64,000 nucleotides of DNA from Mycolicibacterium vinylchloridicum. GTDB taxonomy: Bacteria > Actinomycetota > Actinomycetes > Mycobacteriales > Mycobacteriaceae. A program made the translations under genes and the position numbers. Shown in pieces: positions 8,568 through 21,700 of this stretch. Location: assembly GCF_013404075.1 (NCBI RefSeq), contig NZ_JACBJQ010000007.1:118049-182048 (forward strand). Reading direction: 5' to 3'. The notes under the pieces are model-generated. The model ran no database searches, was not told where the DNA came from, and worked only from the letters and a program-made list of their open reading frames with translations. How positions within the stretch are numbered: position 1 is the stretch's first letter; each line of letters begins with the position of its first letter.

Positions 8568-9787
8568 GCGCCCGGAGCCTGTGTCGCTGAGATCCCTGCG
8601 GCGATGATGAGCACCAGCATGATCAACAACGGCCACACCGCGGGCGCACCCTCGGCGATCAATCCGAGGGCGAAGCCGGCGACGATCATCCCGACACTGA
8701 TGACGATGTGGGTGCAGCTGATCAACACGGCCGCGTCCCCGCTGTCGGCGTGGTCGAAGATCCAGTCGTAGGCGGCCGGCAGCAGGGCTTGATTGGCTAC
8801 CGCGGACAGCAGCATCGCCGGCCCGAACGCCCACAGGCCGGGCACGATGTGCCACTGCTGCGATGCAACGCACAGTGCGGCGGCGATCATGCTGATCGCG
8901 GCACTGGACAGGTAGACACCCCGCGCGCCCCGATGCCGGCGCACCACCCGCCACAGCGGGATCCCGGCCAGCAGACCGACGCCGACGAATACCAGGAACT
9001 CATCGACATTGATGCTCTGGCCCAGGAATTCGGCTGCGTAGATCGCGTAAAACGTGGGAGTCAGGATCACCGGCACGAAGGCCAGGTTGGTCGTCAGGAA
9101 CTGCCGTAGCCATCGATTGGCATGCAGTTGCACGCGCCCCTCGCGCAGGGTGTCGACCATGCGCGAGGGACCTCGCGCCAGTTCCACGCCCGGAGCCCGC
9201 AGCCGCGCGCAGAACACGGCGCCCACCAGCATCGCCACCACCGAAATCCACAACAGGTCGGCGTCGTGCCAGCGGGGTGTGTCGGGCAGTAGACGTCCGG
9301 CGGTGAAGGCGGTGATGAGAACCACCAGCGCGCCGCTGTAGCCGGCCTGCTTCAACATCAGGTCGCCGCGTTCCCGGGCCGACAGCAACGCCGACATCGC
9401 CATCGGTGAGACCACCTGGGAGCTGCCGGTGACGGTGCCGATCAGCAAGCACGCCAACAGCAGTGGGTAAGCGAACAACCACTGCGGCGCCAATGCGATG
9501 TCGAGCGCGACCAGCGCAGTCAATGCGGCTTGAGTGAGCGCAATGCCGACCAGCAGTCCGGTCACCGAGTCCGTGAAACGTAATACCTTGGGACCCAGGA
9601 CTGTTCCCAGTAGGGTGCCGGCAGTGAACGCCGGCGCAAGCAGCGCCACCACCACGCCGGGACTGCCGAGTTGATCCGCCATGTAGGGAATGACGGCCGA
9701 GATACTGCTCACCTGGACGCCCACCTTGAAGAAGGTTCCCTGGGTGAGCAGCGTCCGGTAGTTTCCGCCTTGTGCGGGACGCGTCAC
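8528..9787 (-). CDS. MFS transporter
   Basis: The 419-residue protein has about twelve hydrophobic segments with a charged central loop (residues 205-235), as in the major facilitator superfamily. The A-motif between the second and third helices is weak (LGPKVLRFTD). GTG 9787 is the start. It converges on the N-demethylase gene with a 40-nt 3' overlap, and it faces RNase J from upstream. No substrate can be read from the sequence. The place next to the methylated-amine cassette makes amine or product transport possible, but that is only context. Confidence 0.75.
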   Translation of the reverse strand: MTRPAQGGNYRTLLTQGTFFKVGVQVSSISAVIPYMADQLGSPGVVVALLAPAFTAGTLLGTVLGPKVLRFTDSVTGLLVGIALTQAALTALVALDIALAPQWLFAYPLLLACLLIGTVTGSSQVVSPMAMSALLSARERGDLMLKQAGYSGALVVLITAFTAGRLLPDTPRWHDADLLWISVVAMLVGAVFCARLRAPGVELARGPSRMVDTLREGRVQLHANRWLRQFLTTNLAFVPVILTPTFYAIYAAEFLGQSINVDEFLVFVGVGLLAGIPLWRVVRRHRGARGVYLSSAAISMIAAALCVASQQWHIVPGLWAFGPAMLLSAVANQALLPAAYDWIFDHADSGDAAVLISCTHIVISVGMIVAGFALGLIAEGAPAVWPLLIMLVLIIAAGISATQAPGAQRESSQDTARSR

Positions 9788-9825
9788 AAGCAGGAGAGCT
9801 TATCCGGCAGGGCGGCAGTAGTCCC

Positions 9826-12410
<2,585 letters not shown>

Positions 12411-12429
12411 CTAGATTACCCGCTCCGGG

Positions 12430-13206
12430 TCACGCCTCCGTAGCCAGCGGTGAGGTCGCAACCTCCGTGCCGTCAGCAAGTTCGCTGATCTCGAAGTCGG
12501 CGAAGACGGCGGGCGCGGTGGCAGCCAGCTGACGCAGGCAGGCGATCGCCAGCCGGCGAATCTCCACGTCGGCGTGCTCGCTGGCCCGCATGGCGATGAA
12601 ATGCCGCCAGGCCCGGTAGTTGCCGCTCACCACGATGCGCGTCTCGGTGTCGTTGGGCAGCACCGCGCGTGCCGCCTGACGCGCCTGCTTGCGCCGCAGC
12701 ATGCTCGGCGTAGCCGGCTGATCAGGCCCCGCCGGCTGGTCGGCAAATTTTGTTTCCAGCCGGGTCAGCAGTTCCAGGTAGGCGGCGCGGCTGGCGTCGG
12801 CGGCGGCGAGCAGGATCTGCTGCAACTCCGGATCGTCCTCCAGCCCGGGCGGCACGACCACTTGGGCGTCGTTCTCGGGCACGTACCGCTGGGACAGCTG
12901 CGAATAGGAGAAGTGCCGGTGCCGGATCAGCTCGTGCGTGCAGGACCGGGAGATGCCGGTGATGTAGAACGACACCGAGGCGTGCTCGAGCACCGAGAAG
13001 TGGCCCACGTCGATGATGTGTTTGAGGTAGGACGCGTTGGTGGCCGTCCGGGGATTCGGCTTGGACCAGCTCTGGTAGCAGGCGCGGCCGGCGAACTCGA
13101 GCAGCGCCTCGCCGCCATCGGCGTCGGTGGTCCAGGGCACGTCGGCGGGCGCCATGAACTCGGTCTTGGCGATGAGCTGCACGCGCAGCGGCGCGATCTC
13201 GGCCAC
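12430..13206 (-). CDS. thyX: Flavin-dependent thymidylate synthase ThyX
   Basis: This 258-residue enzyme methylates dUMP to dTMP using methylene-tetrahydrofolate and FAD, releasing tetrahydrofolate, so it does not need DHFR. The ThyX signature [14 protein letters not shown] is intact and [13 protein letters not shown], which closes the nucleotide site, is present. A second, unrelated thymidylate synthase (thyA) lies 3 kb away, the dual arrangement known from mycobacteria. The start is GTG 13206. It is probably the first gene of a thyX-dapA-rnj transcript. Confidence 0.96.
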   Translation of the reverse strand: MAEIAPLRVQLIAKTEFMAPADVPWTTDADGGEALLEFAGRACYQSWSKPNPRTATNASYLKHIIDVGHFSVLEHASVSFYITGISRSCTHELIRHRHFSYSQLSQRYVPENDAQVVVPPGLEDDPELQQILLAAADASRAAYLELLTRLETKFADQPAGPDQPATPSMLRRKQARQAARAVLPNDTETRIVVSGNYRAWRHFIAMRASEHADVEIRRLAIACLRQLAATAPAVFADFEISELADGTEVATSPLATEA

Positions 13207-13215
13207 GGGCTCACC

Positions 13216-14313
13216 TTAATGCGCCCCAGACCCATCACCCGTCAGGTCCCCGGCATAGCGAACCTGGTTTCCGCCGCCGCGTTTGGCCGCGTACATGGCG
13301 GTGTCGGCCTGGGCGATCAGACATTCGACGAGCTCGAGCGGTGTCAGCGCGGGCGCGCGCATCATGATCGACGCCAATCCCAGGCTGGCGGTCACGCCCC
13401 ACGGGAGGGCGGCGATGGCCTTGCGCAGCTCGTCGGTGTTCTGCCGGGCTTCCTCGAGACTGGCCAGCTGCGCGAAGAGGAATTCTTCGCCACCGACCCG
13501 AGCGATGGCGGTATTGCCTCCGCCGACGTTCCTGAGGCTGTCGGCGACGGCGACCAGAACCATGTCGCCGGTCGGGTGGCCCAAGGTGTCGTTGAGCCTC
13601 TTGAAGCCGTCCAGGTCGATCATGACAACCGTGAAGGAGGGCTGAGAACGGTAGTCGGCGTGCCGCAACAGGGCCTGTGCTGACCGGAAGAAGCCACGGC
13701 GGTTCGGCAAGCCGGTCAGTGTGTCGGTGGACGATCTCAGCGCGTCGATCGACAACCAATGGACAAGCACCTGGCCACAGAACGGCACCGCCAGTATCCC
13801 CCCGCACAGAATCAGCACGCTGGACAGGGCCATCGGGACGTCACCGGCCATCGCCATGCGTGCGGCGCCGACCGCGGCGGTTGCCACCCCGGTGCCGAGT
13901 GTCAGAACCAGCAGCGGGGCGGTGTGGCAGAAGGCGACGTAACCGGCCAGACCCACGAAGGCGACCGAACCGAGCATGGCGGTACGAGGGTCGGATTCGA
14001 CCAGAACGCCCGCGGCGATACACGCATTACCGACGACCGAAAACACCTGCGACTGAATGCGAGTCGGCCAACGACGGCCGTAGGCCACAGCGATCGCGGC
14101 GAGCGTTGCGCTGGCCAGGTAGGTGACCGTCCGCTGCGTCGAGGTCTGCGGCCCGGATGGACTCGCCAGGGTAAGCGCAATGGCGGCAGCGACGATCAGT
14201 AAGACGGAGAACATCAGCCAGCGCATGAACAACAGCAGATGGCGTGCCTTCAGGTAGGACGTCAGCCAGTCGTAGTGATCGGGCTGTCGCCACCAAAGGC
14301 CGATACCGTGCAC
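13216..14313 (-). CDS. Membrane-bound GGDEF diguanylate cyclase
   Basis: The 365-residue protein has an N-terminal membrane part of about six helices (residues 30-200) and a C-terminal GGDEF domain. Substrate-binding residues TDTLTGLPNRRGF and DLDGFKRLNDTLGH are intact, and the active-site loop is GGEEF, an accepted active variant, so it should make c-di-GMP from two GTP. The inhibitory I-site (RxxD five residues before the loop) is absent; the equivalent positions are G and T. No sensor domain other than the membrane region is visible. It lies 9 nt upstream of thyX on the same strand. Confidence 0.88.
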   Translation of the reverse strand: MHGIGLWWRQPDHYDWLTSYLKARHLLLFMRWLMFSVLLIVAAAIALTLASPSGPQTSTQRTVTYLASATLAAIAVAYGRRWPTRIQSQVFSVVGNACIAAGVLVESDPRTAMLGSVAFVGLAGYVAFCHTAPLLVLTLGTGVATAAVGAARMAMAGDVPMALSSVLILCGGILAVPFCGQVLVHWLSIDALRSSTDTLTGLPNRRGFFRSAQALLRHADYRSQPSFTVVMIDLDGFKRLNDTLGHPTGDMVLVAVADSLRNVGGGNTAIARVGGEEFLFAQLASLEEARQNTDELRKAIAALPWGVTASLGLASIMMRAPALTPLELVECLIAQADTAMYAAKRGGGNQVRYAGDLTGDGSGAH

Positions 14314-14443
14314 TTGTCCGCGAGCCCCCTACCGTGATCGTGCTAGCCACCGATGGTAGTGATGTCGGCGAGATGCGATAGCAACTTCGCGTAGGTCGGT
14401 CTGATCATCCTGCGCGACAACGGTGTTCGGTGCGCGCGACAGG

Positions 14444-15655
14444 TCAGCGCAAGGCTTGCCGCAGAGCCGGCGCAACCTCCCCGCGCCGGCCGACCGTGAC
14501 GTCACCCAACCCCAGCCAGGACGCCATGCTCTGCAGTTCGGCGGCCAGCCTCGGAGCGATGACGGCCGGGTCGTGGCCGGGCTCGGCGAACGCCCCGACC
14601 ACGTTCAACCGATCGCTGGTCCGCTCGGCCTTGAGGTCGACTCGGCCGACCAGCCGGCCGTCGAGCAGGAACGGCCACACGTAGTAACCGAACTGACGTT
14701 TGGGTGCGGGCGTGTAAATCTCTATGCGGTAATGGAATTCGAACAGCCGCTCGACCCGCGGACGGAAGAAGATCAGCGGATCGAACGGGCACAGCAGGGC
14801 GGTGCCGCGGTCCAGCCGGGGCACGCTCTGCCCCGCGCGCAGGTACGCCGGTGCCGGCCAGCCGTCGACCTCGACCTCTTCCAGCTCACCGTCTGCGACC
14901 AATGCGGCAACCGCGGGCTTGCTCTGCTTCGGATTCAGCCGGAAGTAGTCGCGCAGATCAGGTTCGGTCCCCACCCCGAGCGCGCCGGCAGCGCGGAGCA
15001 CCAGCTCCCGCACCGCCTCGACGTCATCCACGTCGCGCGCGAAGACCTCGGGCGGCAGCACCCGCTCGCTGAGGTCGTAGTGCCGGGCGAACCCGACCCG
15101 GGTGGCGGTGGTCAGCGCTCCCGACGCCCACAGCGCCTCGGCCACCCACTTGGTGTCGCTGCGGTCCCACCATGGCCCCTTGCGCCCACGCGGTTCGGAC
15201 TCCATGTGCGCCTCGATCTGGCCCGCGGTGCTGGGGCCGAGTTCGGCGACGGCGGCGAGGATGTTCTCGGCCAGCGCCGGGTTCTTCTTGACGATCTCGG
15301 TGCCCCACCGGCCGTGGGTGTATTCCCGCATCCGCCAACGCATCAGCGGCCAGTCCTCGACCGCCATCAGCGCAGCCTCGTGCGCCCAGTATTCGACGAG
15401 AAGGCGCGGCGCGCGGGCGCTGTGGCTCCATGCCGCGCCATCGAGCACGTCACGGTCGTAGGGACCCAGCCGGCTGAACACCGGCGCGTAGTGGGCGCGC
15501 ACCGCCACTGACACCGAATCGAGCTGCAGCACCTGAATGCGGTTGATCAGCCGGCGCAGGTGCGCGCGGGTGACGGGTCCGCGGGGCTTGGGGTCGGCCA
15601 GGCCCTGTGCCGAAACGGCGATGCGGCGGGCCTGAGCGGCGGACAGCCGGGTCAT
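14444..15655 (-). CDS. Winged-helix DNA glycosylase of the AlkZ/YcaQ (HTH_42) family
   Basis: The 403-residue protein matches the AlkZ/YcaQ family, whose studied members remove damaged bases at interstrand crosslinks. Characteristic pieces are [20 protein letters not shown] near the N-terminus (the Q-x-D motif region), WAHEAALM, and the C-terminal [21 protein letters not shown] and [10 protein letters not shown] strands. The ATG at 15655 overlaps the dfrA stop by 4 nt (ATGA), making it the third gene of thyA-dfrA-alkZ-like. The pairing with thymidylate synthesis is unusual but no functional link is shown. Confidence 0.85.
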   Translation of the reverse strand: MTRLSAAQARRIAVSAQGLADPKPRGPVTRAHLRRLINRIQVLQLDSVSVAVRAHYAPVFSRLGPYDRDVLDGAAWSHSARAPRLLVEYWAHEAALMAVEDWPLMRWRMREYTHGRWGTEIVKKNPALAENILAAVAELGPSTAGQIEAHMESEPRGRKGPWWDRSDTKWVAEALWASGALTTATRVGFARHYDLSERVLPPEVFARDVDDVEAVRELVLRAAGALGVGTEPDLRDYFRLNPKQSKPAVAALVADGELEEVEVDGWPAPAYLRAGQSVPRLDRGTALLCPFDPLIFFRPRVERLFEFHYRIEIYTPAPKRQFGYYVWPFLLDGRLVGRVDLKAERTSDRLNVVGAFAEPGHDPAVIAPRLAAELQSMASWLGLGDVTVGRRGEVAPALRQALR

Positions 15656-16131
15656 GCCCGCAAGTAGCGGTGGAACCGATAGCGCAGCCCCGAACGACTG
15701 TCTTGCCAGGGGCCAGACTTGCCGACCCACGATTCGTCCAGAACCGGCGCCAGGGCGTCGTCATCCTGCAGGCGCAGGTCGATCTCCACCTCTGTCACCT
15801 CACAGTGCGTCGCCAACGGAAGGGCGAGGTGATAGACCTCCGCCCCGCCGATCACCCACGCGTTCTCGTCTTTCACCCCGTCGAGCCCGGTCACCACAGT
15901 CGCTCCATCAGCCATGTAGTCAGCTTGCCGGGTGAGTACGACATTTTTTCGGCCCGGCAGTGGCCGCACCGACGCCGGCAGCGACTCCCAGGTGCGCCGA
16001 CCCATCACGACGGTGTGCCCCATCGTGAGGTCCTTGAAGCGCGCCAGGTCCTCGGGCAGGCGCCACGGGATGCCGCCATCGCGGCCGATGACACCTGAGG
16101 TCGACTGCGCCCAGATCAAACCCACACTCAT
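15652..16131 (-). CDS. dfrA: Dihydrofolate reductase
   Basis: This 159-residue enzyme reduces dihydrofolate to tetrahydrofolate with NADPH. The N-terminal [18 protein letters not shown] loop, the catalytic aspartate in [23 protein letters not shown], and the NADPH loop WVIGGAEVY are all present, and the length is normal. It overlaps thyA by 4 nt (ATGA) and the AlkZ-like gene by 4 nt. ThyA oxidises tetrahydrofolate to dihydrofolate, so co-translation with dfrA makes metabolic sense. It is the trimethoprim-class drug target in many bacteria. Confidence 0.96.
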   Translation of the reverse strand: MSVGLIWAQSTSGVIGRDGGIPWRLPEDLARFKDLTMGHTVVMGRRTWESLPASVRPLPGRKNVVLTRQADYMADGATVVTGLDGVKDENAWVIGGAEVYHLALPLATHCEVTEVEIDLRLQDDDALAPVLDESWVGKSGPWQDSRSGLRYRFHRYLRA

Positions 16132-16928
16132 ACGGCGACCGGCGCCTTGATCGCCGGGTGCGGATCATAATTGCGGATCTCGACATCTTCGAACGTGTAG
16201 TCGAAGATCGAATCACGCTGAGCCAGTACAAGTTCCGGGTACGGACGCGGGTCGCGGCTGAGCTGCTCGGTCACCTGCTCGACGTGGTTGTCGTAGATGT
16301 GGCAGTCCCCTCCGGTCCAGACGAACTCCCCCACCTCTAGCCCGGCCTGCGCGGCCATCATGTGGGTCAGCAGCGCGTAGCTGGCGATGTTGAACGGCAC
16401 ACCCAGGAAGAGGTCGGCGCTGCGCTGGTAGAGCTGACAGCTGAGCCGCCCGTCGGCCACGTAGAACTGGAACAGCGCATGGCACGGCGCGAGTGCCATC
16501 TGCGGGATTTCCCCGACGTTCCACGCCGAGACGATGATCCGGCGGCTGTCGGGGTCGGTGCGCAGCAGGTGCAGCGCGGCGCTGATCTGGTCGACGTGCT
16601 CACCCGACGGCGTCGGCCATGACCGCCACTGCACGCCGTAGACCGGCCCGAGATCGCCGGTGGGAGAAGCCCATTCGTCCCAGATACTGACCCCGTGCTC
16701 CTGCAGCCAGGCGACGTTGGAGTCGCCGCGCAGGAACCACAGCAGCTCGTAGACGATCGACTTCAGGTGCACCTTCTTGGTGGTGATCAGCGGAAAGCCG
16801 GCCGACAGGTCGTAGCGCAGCTGGTGGCCGAACAGGCTGCGGGTGCCGGTACCGGTGCGATCGGATTTCGGTGTGCCCTGCTCGAGCACAAGTCGCAGCA
16901 GATCCTCGTACGGTGTGGCGATCGGCAC
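16128..16928 (-). CDS. thyA: Thymidylate synthase ThyA
   Basis: The 266-residue enzyme makes dTMP from dUMP using methylene-tetrahydrofolate. The catalytic cysteine sits in [13 protein letters not shown], followed by [26 protein letters not shown], the dUMP and folate-binding core. GTG 16928 is chosen because the conserved [12 protein letters not shown] begins three residues later; the longer open frame extends antisense into the divergent hydrolase gene. It is the first gene of thyA-dfrA-alkZ-like. Only 43 nt separate it from the divergent hydrolase start, so the promoters must overlap. Confidence 0.96.
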   Translation of the reverse strand: MPIATPYEDLLRLVLEQGTPKSDRTGTGTRSLFGHQLRYDLSAGFPLITTKKVHLKSIVYELLWFLRGDSNVAWLQEHGVSIWDEWASPTGDLGPVYGVQWRSWPTPSGEHVDQISAALHLLRTDPDSRRIIVSAWNVGEIPQMALAPCHALFQFYVADGRLSCQLYQRSADLFLGVPFNIASYALLTHMMAAQAGLEVGEFVWTGGDCHIYDNHVEQVTEQLSRDPRPYPELVLAQRDSIFDYTFEDVEIRNYDPHPAIKAPVAV

Positions 16929-16971
16929 GCCGCTCAGCTTACGTCCGGTGGTGGAGAGTACAAACGAAGCC

Positions 16972-17712
16972 ATGCCGACCATCTCTGACACCGTCACCAC
17001 CGCCGATGGCACCTGTCCGGTCACCCTTGCCGTCCCCGAGGGGCAAGGTCCGTGGCCCGCGGTGATCATGTATCCCGACGCGGGCGGTACCCGTGCGACG
17101 TTCGTCGACATGGCGGACCGGCTGGCGGGCCTGGGATATGTGGTGCTGGTGCCCGATGTGTACTACCGCAGCGGCGACTGGGCGCCGTTCGACATGGCGA
17201 CCGTGTTCAGCGACGGGGCCGAACGGCAGCGGCTGTTCTCGATGATCGGCAGTGTCACTCCCGACGCGATGGCGGCCGACGCTCGCGCGTACTTCGACTA
17301 CCTGGCGGCCCGGCCCGAGGTCAGCGGCGAGAAGTTCGGCACCACCGGCTACTGCATGGGCGGCCGCACCTCGTTGATCGTCGCGGGTCGGGTGCCGGAG
17401 CGGGTCGCGGCTGCGATGTCGTTCCACGGTGGCGGGCTGGCTTCCGGCGATCCGGCGAGTCCGCATCTGCTGGCCGACCGGATCGGCGCCACGGTCTACG
17501 TCGGCGGCGCACAGGACGATGCATCGTTCACGACCGCCGACGCCGAAACCCTGGACAAGGCGCTGACCGATGCCGGCGTCGAGCACACCATCGAGTGGTA
17601 CCAAGCCGCTCACGGTTTCGCGGTGCCGGACAACCCACCGTATGACGAGGCCGCCGCGCAGCGGCACTGGGACGCGATGAAGGACGTCTTCGGAGCGAGC
17701 CTGTCGTCTTAG
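16972..17712 (+). CDS. Dienelactone hydrolase family protein
   Basis: The 246-residue alpha/beta hydrolase carries the dienelactone hydrolase triad: the nucleophile Cys in TGYCMGGR, an Asp in GGAQDDASF, and the His in YQAAHGFAV near the C-terminus. Family members open lactone or ester bonds in the cytoplasm; the physiological substrate is unknown. It corresponds to Rv2765, divergent from thyA. The ATG at 16972 lies just after the start region of thyA. Its TAG stop shares four bases with the stop of the converging membrane-protein gene (TTAG at 17709-17712). Confidence 0.85.
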   Translation: MPTISDTVTTADGTCPVTLAVPEGQGPWPAVIMYPDAGGTRATFVDMADRLAGLGYVVLVPDVYYRSGDWAPFDMATVFSDGAERQRLFSMIGSVTPDAMAADARAYFDYLAARPEVSGEKFGTTGYCMGGRTSLIVAGRVPERVAAAMSFHGGGLASGDPASPHLLADRIGATVYVGGAQDDASFTTADAETLDKALTDAGVEHTIEWYQAAHGFAVPDNPPYDEAAAQRHWDAMKDVFGASLSS

Positions 17713-18164
17713 GGAGCATGGTCGTGCCGGTGGCGGATGCTGCTCAACCCGCGGATGACGCCGCGCGATGCGTAGATCGCGACGACGCCCGACAACACGA
17801 TCAGGAAGATGAACATCACCAGCCAGTTGCTGCGGCTATGCGGGACGTTCCACCAGACGATGGTGAACAGGACCGCGCACACGAAGACCACGATGTCGCG
17901 CCAATTGCCCTTGTAGGACGCGGCGATCTCGCGCAGTTCGCGACTCTTCTCGGTGGCGGTGATGAGGTCGGCGATGCGGTCGTCGATGCTTTTGCGTAGC
18001 GCCGCGCGCAGTTCGACGTTCTCTTCCGGGATCTTGTCGAGCAGCTCGATATCGTCCTTGATCGCGCCCCGAACATCAGGGCCCCTCAGATTGCCCGCGG
18101 CGACACCCAGCAGCGCGCCACCGGCGATCGGGGCTGCCCCCAGCGCGATATCAGCGATTCCCAT
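17709..18164 (-). CDS. Small two-helix membrane protein of unknown function
   Basis: I do not recognise this 151-residue protein. It has a small-residue-rich N-terminus (residues 1-27, AAPIAGGALLGVAAG). A charged, probably coiled-coil segment follows (residues 30-85), rich in D/E/R/K with a heptad-like pattern. Two membrane helices come next (about 90-105 and 112-132) and a basic-histidine tail, RHRHDH. It stands alone between a converging hydrolase and a flavodoxin-like gene on the same strand, 52 nt downstream of the latter. A membrane-anchored coiled-coil scaffold is possible. Confidence 0.6.
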   Translation of the reverse strand: MGIADIALGAAPIAGGALLGVAAGNLRGPDVRGAIKDDIELLDKIPEENVELRAALRKSIDDRIADLITATEKSRELREIAASYKGNWRDIVVFVCAVLFTIVWWNVPHSRSNWLVMFIFLIVLSGVVAIYASRGVIRGLSSIRHRHDHAP

Positions 18165-18216
18165 GGCACAGACGGTACCGACCGGCCCAGCGGTCCAGGA
18201 AGCGCGTCAGATCGGG

Positions 18217-18672
18217 TCACTGCCCCATCAGCGTTGCCGCTACCGTCGCACCGAGGTTCCAGCACGCCTCGACGTCGGACTTGGCCGGCTTGCCCATGAC
18301 GACGACGGTTTCGACTGCCTTCACCCAACCCAGTCCGGCGGTGATGCCGTCGATGGCACGCTGCGCTCCCTCGGTGCCCTCGTTGCCGTGCAGGTAGACG
18401 CCGAACGGCCGGCCGCGGGTGGAGTCCAGCAGCTGGTAGTACGACTGGTCGAAGGCGTGCTTGAGCGCCCCGCTGATGTAGCCGAGGTTGGCCGGGCTGC
18501 CCAGTAGGTAGCCGTCGGCTTCGAGCATCTCGGCCGCCGAGACCGTCAGCGCCGGCCTGCGCACCACCTCGACCCCCTCGATCTCTGGATCAGTAGCCCC
18601 GGCGAGCACCGCCTCGAACATCTCCTGGCAGTGCGGCGACGGCGTGTGGTGCACGATCAGTAGGCGCGCCAC
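18217..18672 (-). CDS. Flavodoxin-like / NADPH-dependent FMN reductase family protein
   Basis: The 151-residue protein has a flavodoxin-like fold: the phosphate-binding loop is VHHTPSPHCQEMFEAV rather than the usual T-x-T-G-x-T, then DGYLLGSPANLGYISGALKHAFDQ, where the flavin ring would sit. It probably binds FMN and takes part in electron transfer or quinone reduction; no partner is visible. It resembles Rv2771c in length and position. The start is GTG 18672. A gap of 87 nt separates it from the large regulator gene upstream on the same strand. Confidence 0.7.
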   Translation of the reverse strand: MARLLIVHHTPSPHCQEMFEAVLAGATDPEIEGVEVVRRPALTVSAAEMLEADGYLLGSPANLGYISGALKHAFDQSYYQLLDSTRGRPFGVYLHGNEGTEGAQRAIDGITAGLGWVKAVETVVVMGKPAKSDVEACWNLGATVAATLMGQ

Positions 18673-18759
18673 AAGCGAACCTCCGTCCCGTGGTTCAACG
18701 GATCAAGCCAACACCCTCTGTCGGACGAACGCATCGCCCGGGCATACCGTACTGGTCCG

Positions 18760-21700
18760 TCAGCCCATCGCATCGGCCTGCGCCAGGTATCCCTCGAAGT
18801 CCGCTCTGAGCGCCTTCTCCCGGAAGCGGTTTGAGAATTGCCGGTAGCCCAACTCATCTCCAGCATTCCTGGCAAGCAGCGCCCGTAACCGCAGGAGCGG
18901 TAGTTCGTGCAGGACAAACCCGGGGTCGGTCGGCACGGCAGCCAGCGCGCGCACCGCTTTCTGGGCTTCGTCGACGTCGGATGGTGTGCCGCGACAGAGT
19001 AAAGCCTCGCCAAGCACCTCGGTGGCAGGGCCACGATAGAGCATCTCGCCGGTACGGAACTCGTCGTCCACGACCTGGCGTGCCAGTGCGATGGCGCCGT
19101 CGAGTTCGCCGGACCCGAGTTTTGCCCGAGCGAACTCGATATCGGTCAGCCTCTGCAATGTCAGAGTGAGTTTCTCGCCGACGATCATCTCGCGTGCTGC
19201 GGTCAATGCGTCGACGCCCGCCGCTCGGTTGGCGTCGGGACTGTGCAGCAATGCCATCGCTTTGATCAGATATGCAAAGGCGACGGCGGTGTTGTCCCCG
19301 GACTGTTGGGCGATCTCCAGCGATTCCGAGGTCGCCGAGATATCTTCCGCGTCGGGCACTATGGCGCGGTTTGGCGTCGCCCCCGCGAATTTGTAGATCT
19401 GGGCGAGAACTCGGGTTGGGGCGTCATACGATCGCGCCATCGCAATGCCCCGCCCGATGTCAGCTCGCCATCCCGGGCGGCCCAAGCACATCGCCGATGC
19501 ACCTCCCAAGGTGATGGCCCAGGCAAGCGGAGATCCGATGACGAAGTTCCCCCTGACGGGGTCACCGTCCGCGAGGTCGATGATGCGCTGTGTCAACCGC
19601 AGGCTTTCGATCACCTCACCGGCTTCGAAATGAGCCTGCGCCGCACCATAAAGGAGGCCGACGGACATCTCGGGCTCTCCTATCGACTCGACGAGTGCCG
19701 CGAACTCGGATGCCGTCTGTACGGCTTCGCGGTGGCGCGAATTGAACGTCAACGTGTTGAGGTGACCCGCCATGCCCACTGCCAGCGACTTCTTGTCGCC
19801 TGCTGCGGCCGTGATGTCGCGCAACTCCTCGAAGCCAGTGGTCTCCGGAACACCACCCACCCGAAAGGCGCTGCCGCACAGCAGAGCCCGCGGCGAGATC
19901 CGCATTGCCAAACACTTGGCGTCATCGCCGGGGATTTGGTCGGCAACGCGTACGGCTTGTTTCCAACTTGCTCGTGCCGCCCGGATGTCGCGCTGGCCAT
20001 ACCCGGTCGCGGCGCGCATGAACCATTCATAGGCATCGGACAGCTCACCCGCGGACTCGAGTTGAGTCGCGATCATGGCCGCACCCTCACTGGTGGCTGC
20101 AGCACTGGTCTGCTGCATCATCGCCGCTACCCGCCGGTGCAAGTCCGAGCGCGCGGCCTTGAGCTGCGATTCGTACGCCACCTTCTGTGTGAGTGGATGG
20201 TGGAAGGCGTATTCGGCGTCGGCTCCGTACGTGAGCTGGTCGACGAGCTCGGCTTCAATGAGTGGCGTCAGGTCTGGTCGCTCGAGCAATCGCTCCAACA
20301 GCCCGGCGCGAAATCGAGCACCAATGACCGCTGCGGCGTTCAACGTCCGCTTCGCCGAGGGAGTGAGCCGGTCGATCCGGTCACCGATGGCGGCCTGCAA
20401 TGTGGGTGGTACATGCACGTCGTCTACTTGTCCGAGACATTTGTAGGCGCCTGGCTCGCCCTCGATCTCACCGCGTTCAGCCAGATCGCGCACGATCTCC
20501 TCGGCGCAGAACGGGATGCCCGCCACGCGGGAAGCGACCACGGTAGACAGCCTGCCCACCGACGAATCCACACCGAGCAACTCGTCCAGCAACTCACCGA
20601 TGTACGAATCGCTAAGCGGTGCAAGGACGATAGCCTCGGTTCCAGCGAGATCCGTCAGGGCCCCCTGGTACTCGGAGCGATAGGTGATCAACATCGTTGC
20701 CCGCATTCTTGGGAAAGCGGCAGCGAAATCGGCGAGAATCGACTCGCTGACACTGTCTATCCAATGCGCGTCTTCGATGACATATACGGCGGGGTTCGAC
20801 CGAGCCAGCGAAACGGTGTTGATGAGTTCGATGAGCCGGCGCCGCCAGGCGTCCGGGCCGATGTCAGGCAGCGCCATTTCGGTATCGCGGATGCCCAGCA
20901 GCTCGTCGAGCAACAACAGGTCCTCGGCATCGGCACGGGGAGCGGCTGCGCGCACCCGCATCCGGGCGGCCCCTGTTGGGAGGCTGCCGATTCCGAACAT
21001 TGCGCGTAACAGTCGCGAGACCACCTGGAACGAAATCTCCCGGGTGTGCGATTCGCAGTAGGTGGAAAAGATCTCAAAACCCCGACCCGTCGCCGCGGCG
21101 ACGGATTCGCGAACCAACCGCGTCTTGCCGATACCAGGCGGCCCCGACACGGTAACCACCGACCCGGACCCATCGAGCGCCTTATCCAGGATTGCCGAGA
21201 TTCTCGCCGTCTCCGTCCCGCGGCCCACGAGGCGAGAATGCCGACGACCCACTCGGCGTTCAGCAGAGGCTGACAACAACTGATAGACGGGCACTGGGTC
21301 CACGAAGCCCTTGACGCGGACGAATTCCTTTGTGCCTAACACGAAATTGTGCTGAACGAGGCTGGCGGTCGACTCACTGAGCATCACCCCTCCCGGCGGC
21401 GCGATCGACTCCATGCGCTGAGCCAGGCCGACCTGCTCGCCGACTGCGGTGTAACCGAAAGAGCCTGAACCCATCTCACCGGCAATCACTTCACCAGAGT
21501 TCAGCCCGATCCGTAGCTTGAGATCGATACCGTCCTGGCGTCGAACGTCTATGGCGAGCGGCCGCGCCGCCTCCTGGATCGCCAACGCGGCCAGACAGGC
21601 ACGAACAGCATGATCCTCAAAAGCTACCGGCGCGCCGAACACCGCCATGATTCCATCGCCGGTGAAACTGCCGACCGTGCCCCCGAATCGCCTCACCACC

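Noticed and set aside
19243..21009. 588-codon plus-strand frame antisense to the cyclase-ATPase gene
   Set aside because: No domain, odd composition, and no ribosome-binding site; the minus-strand gene is certain.
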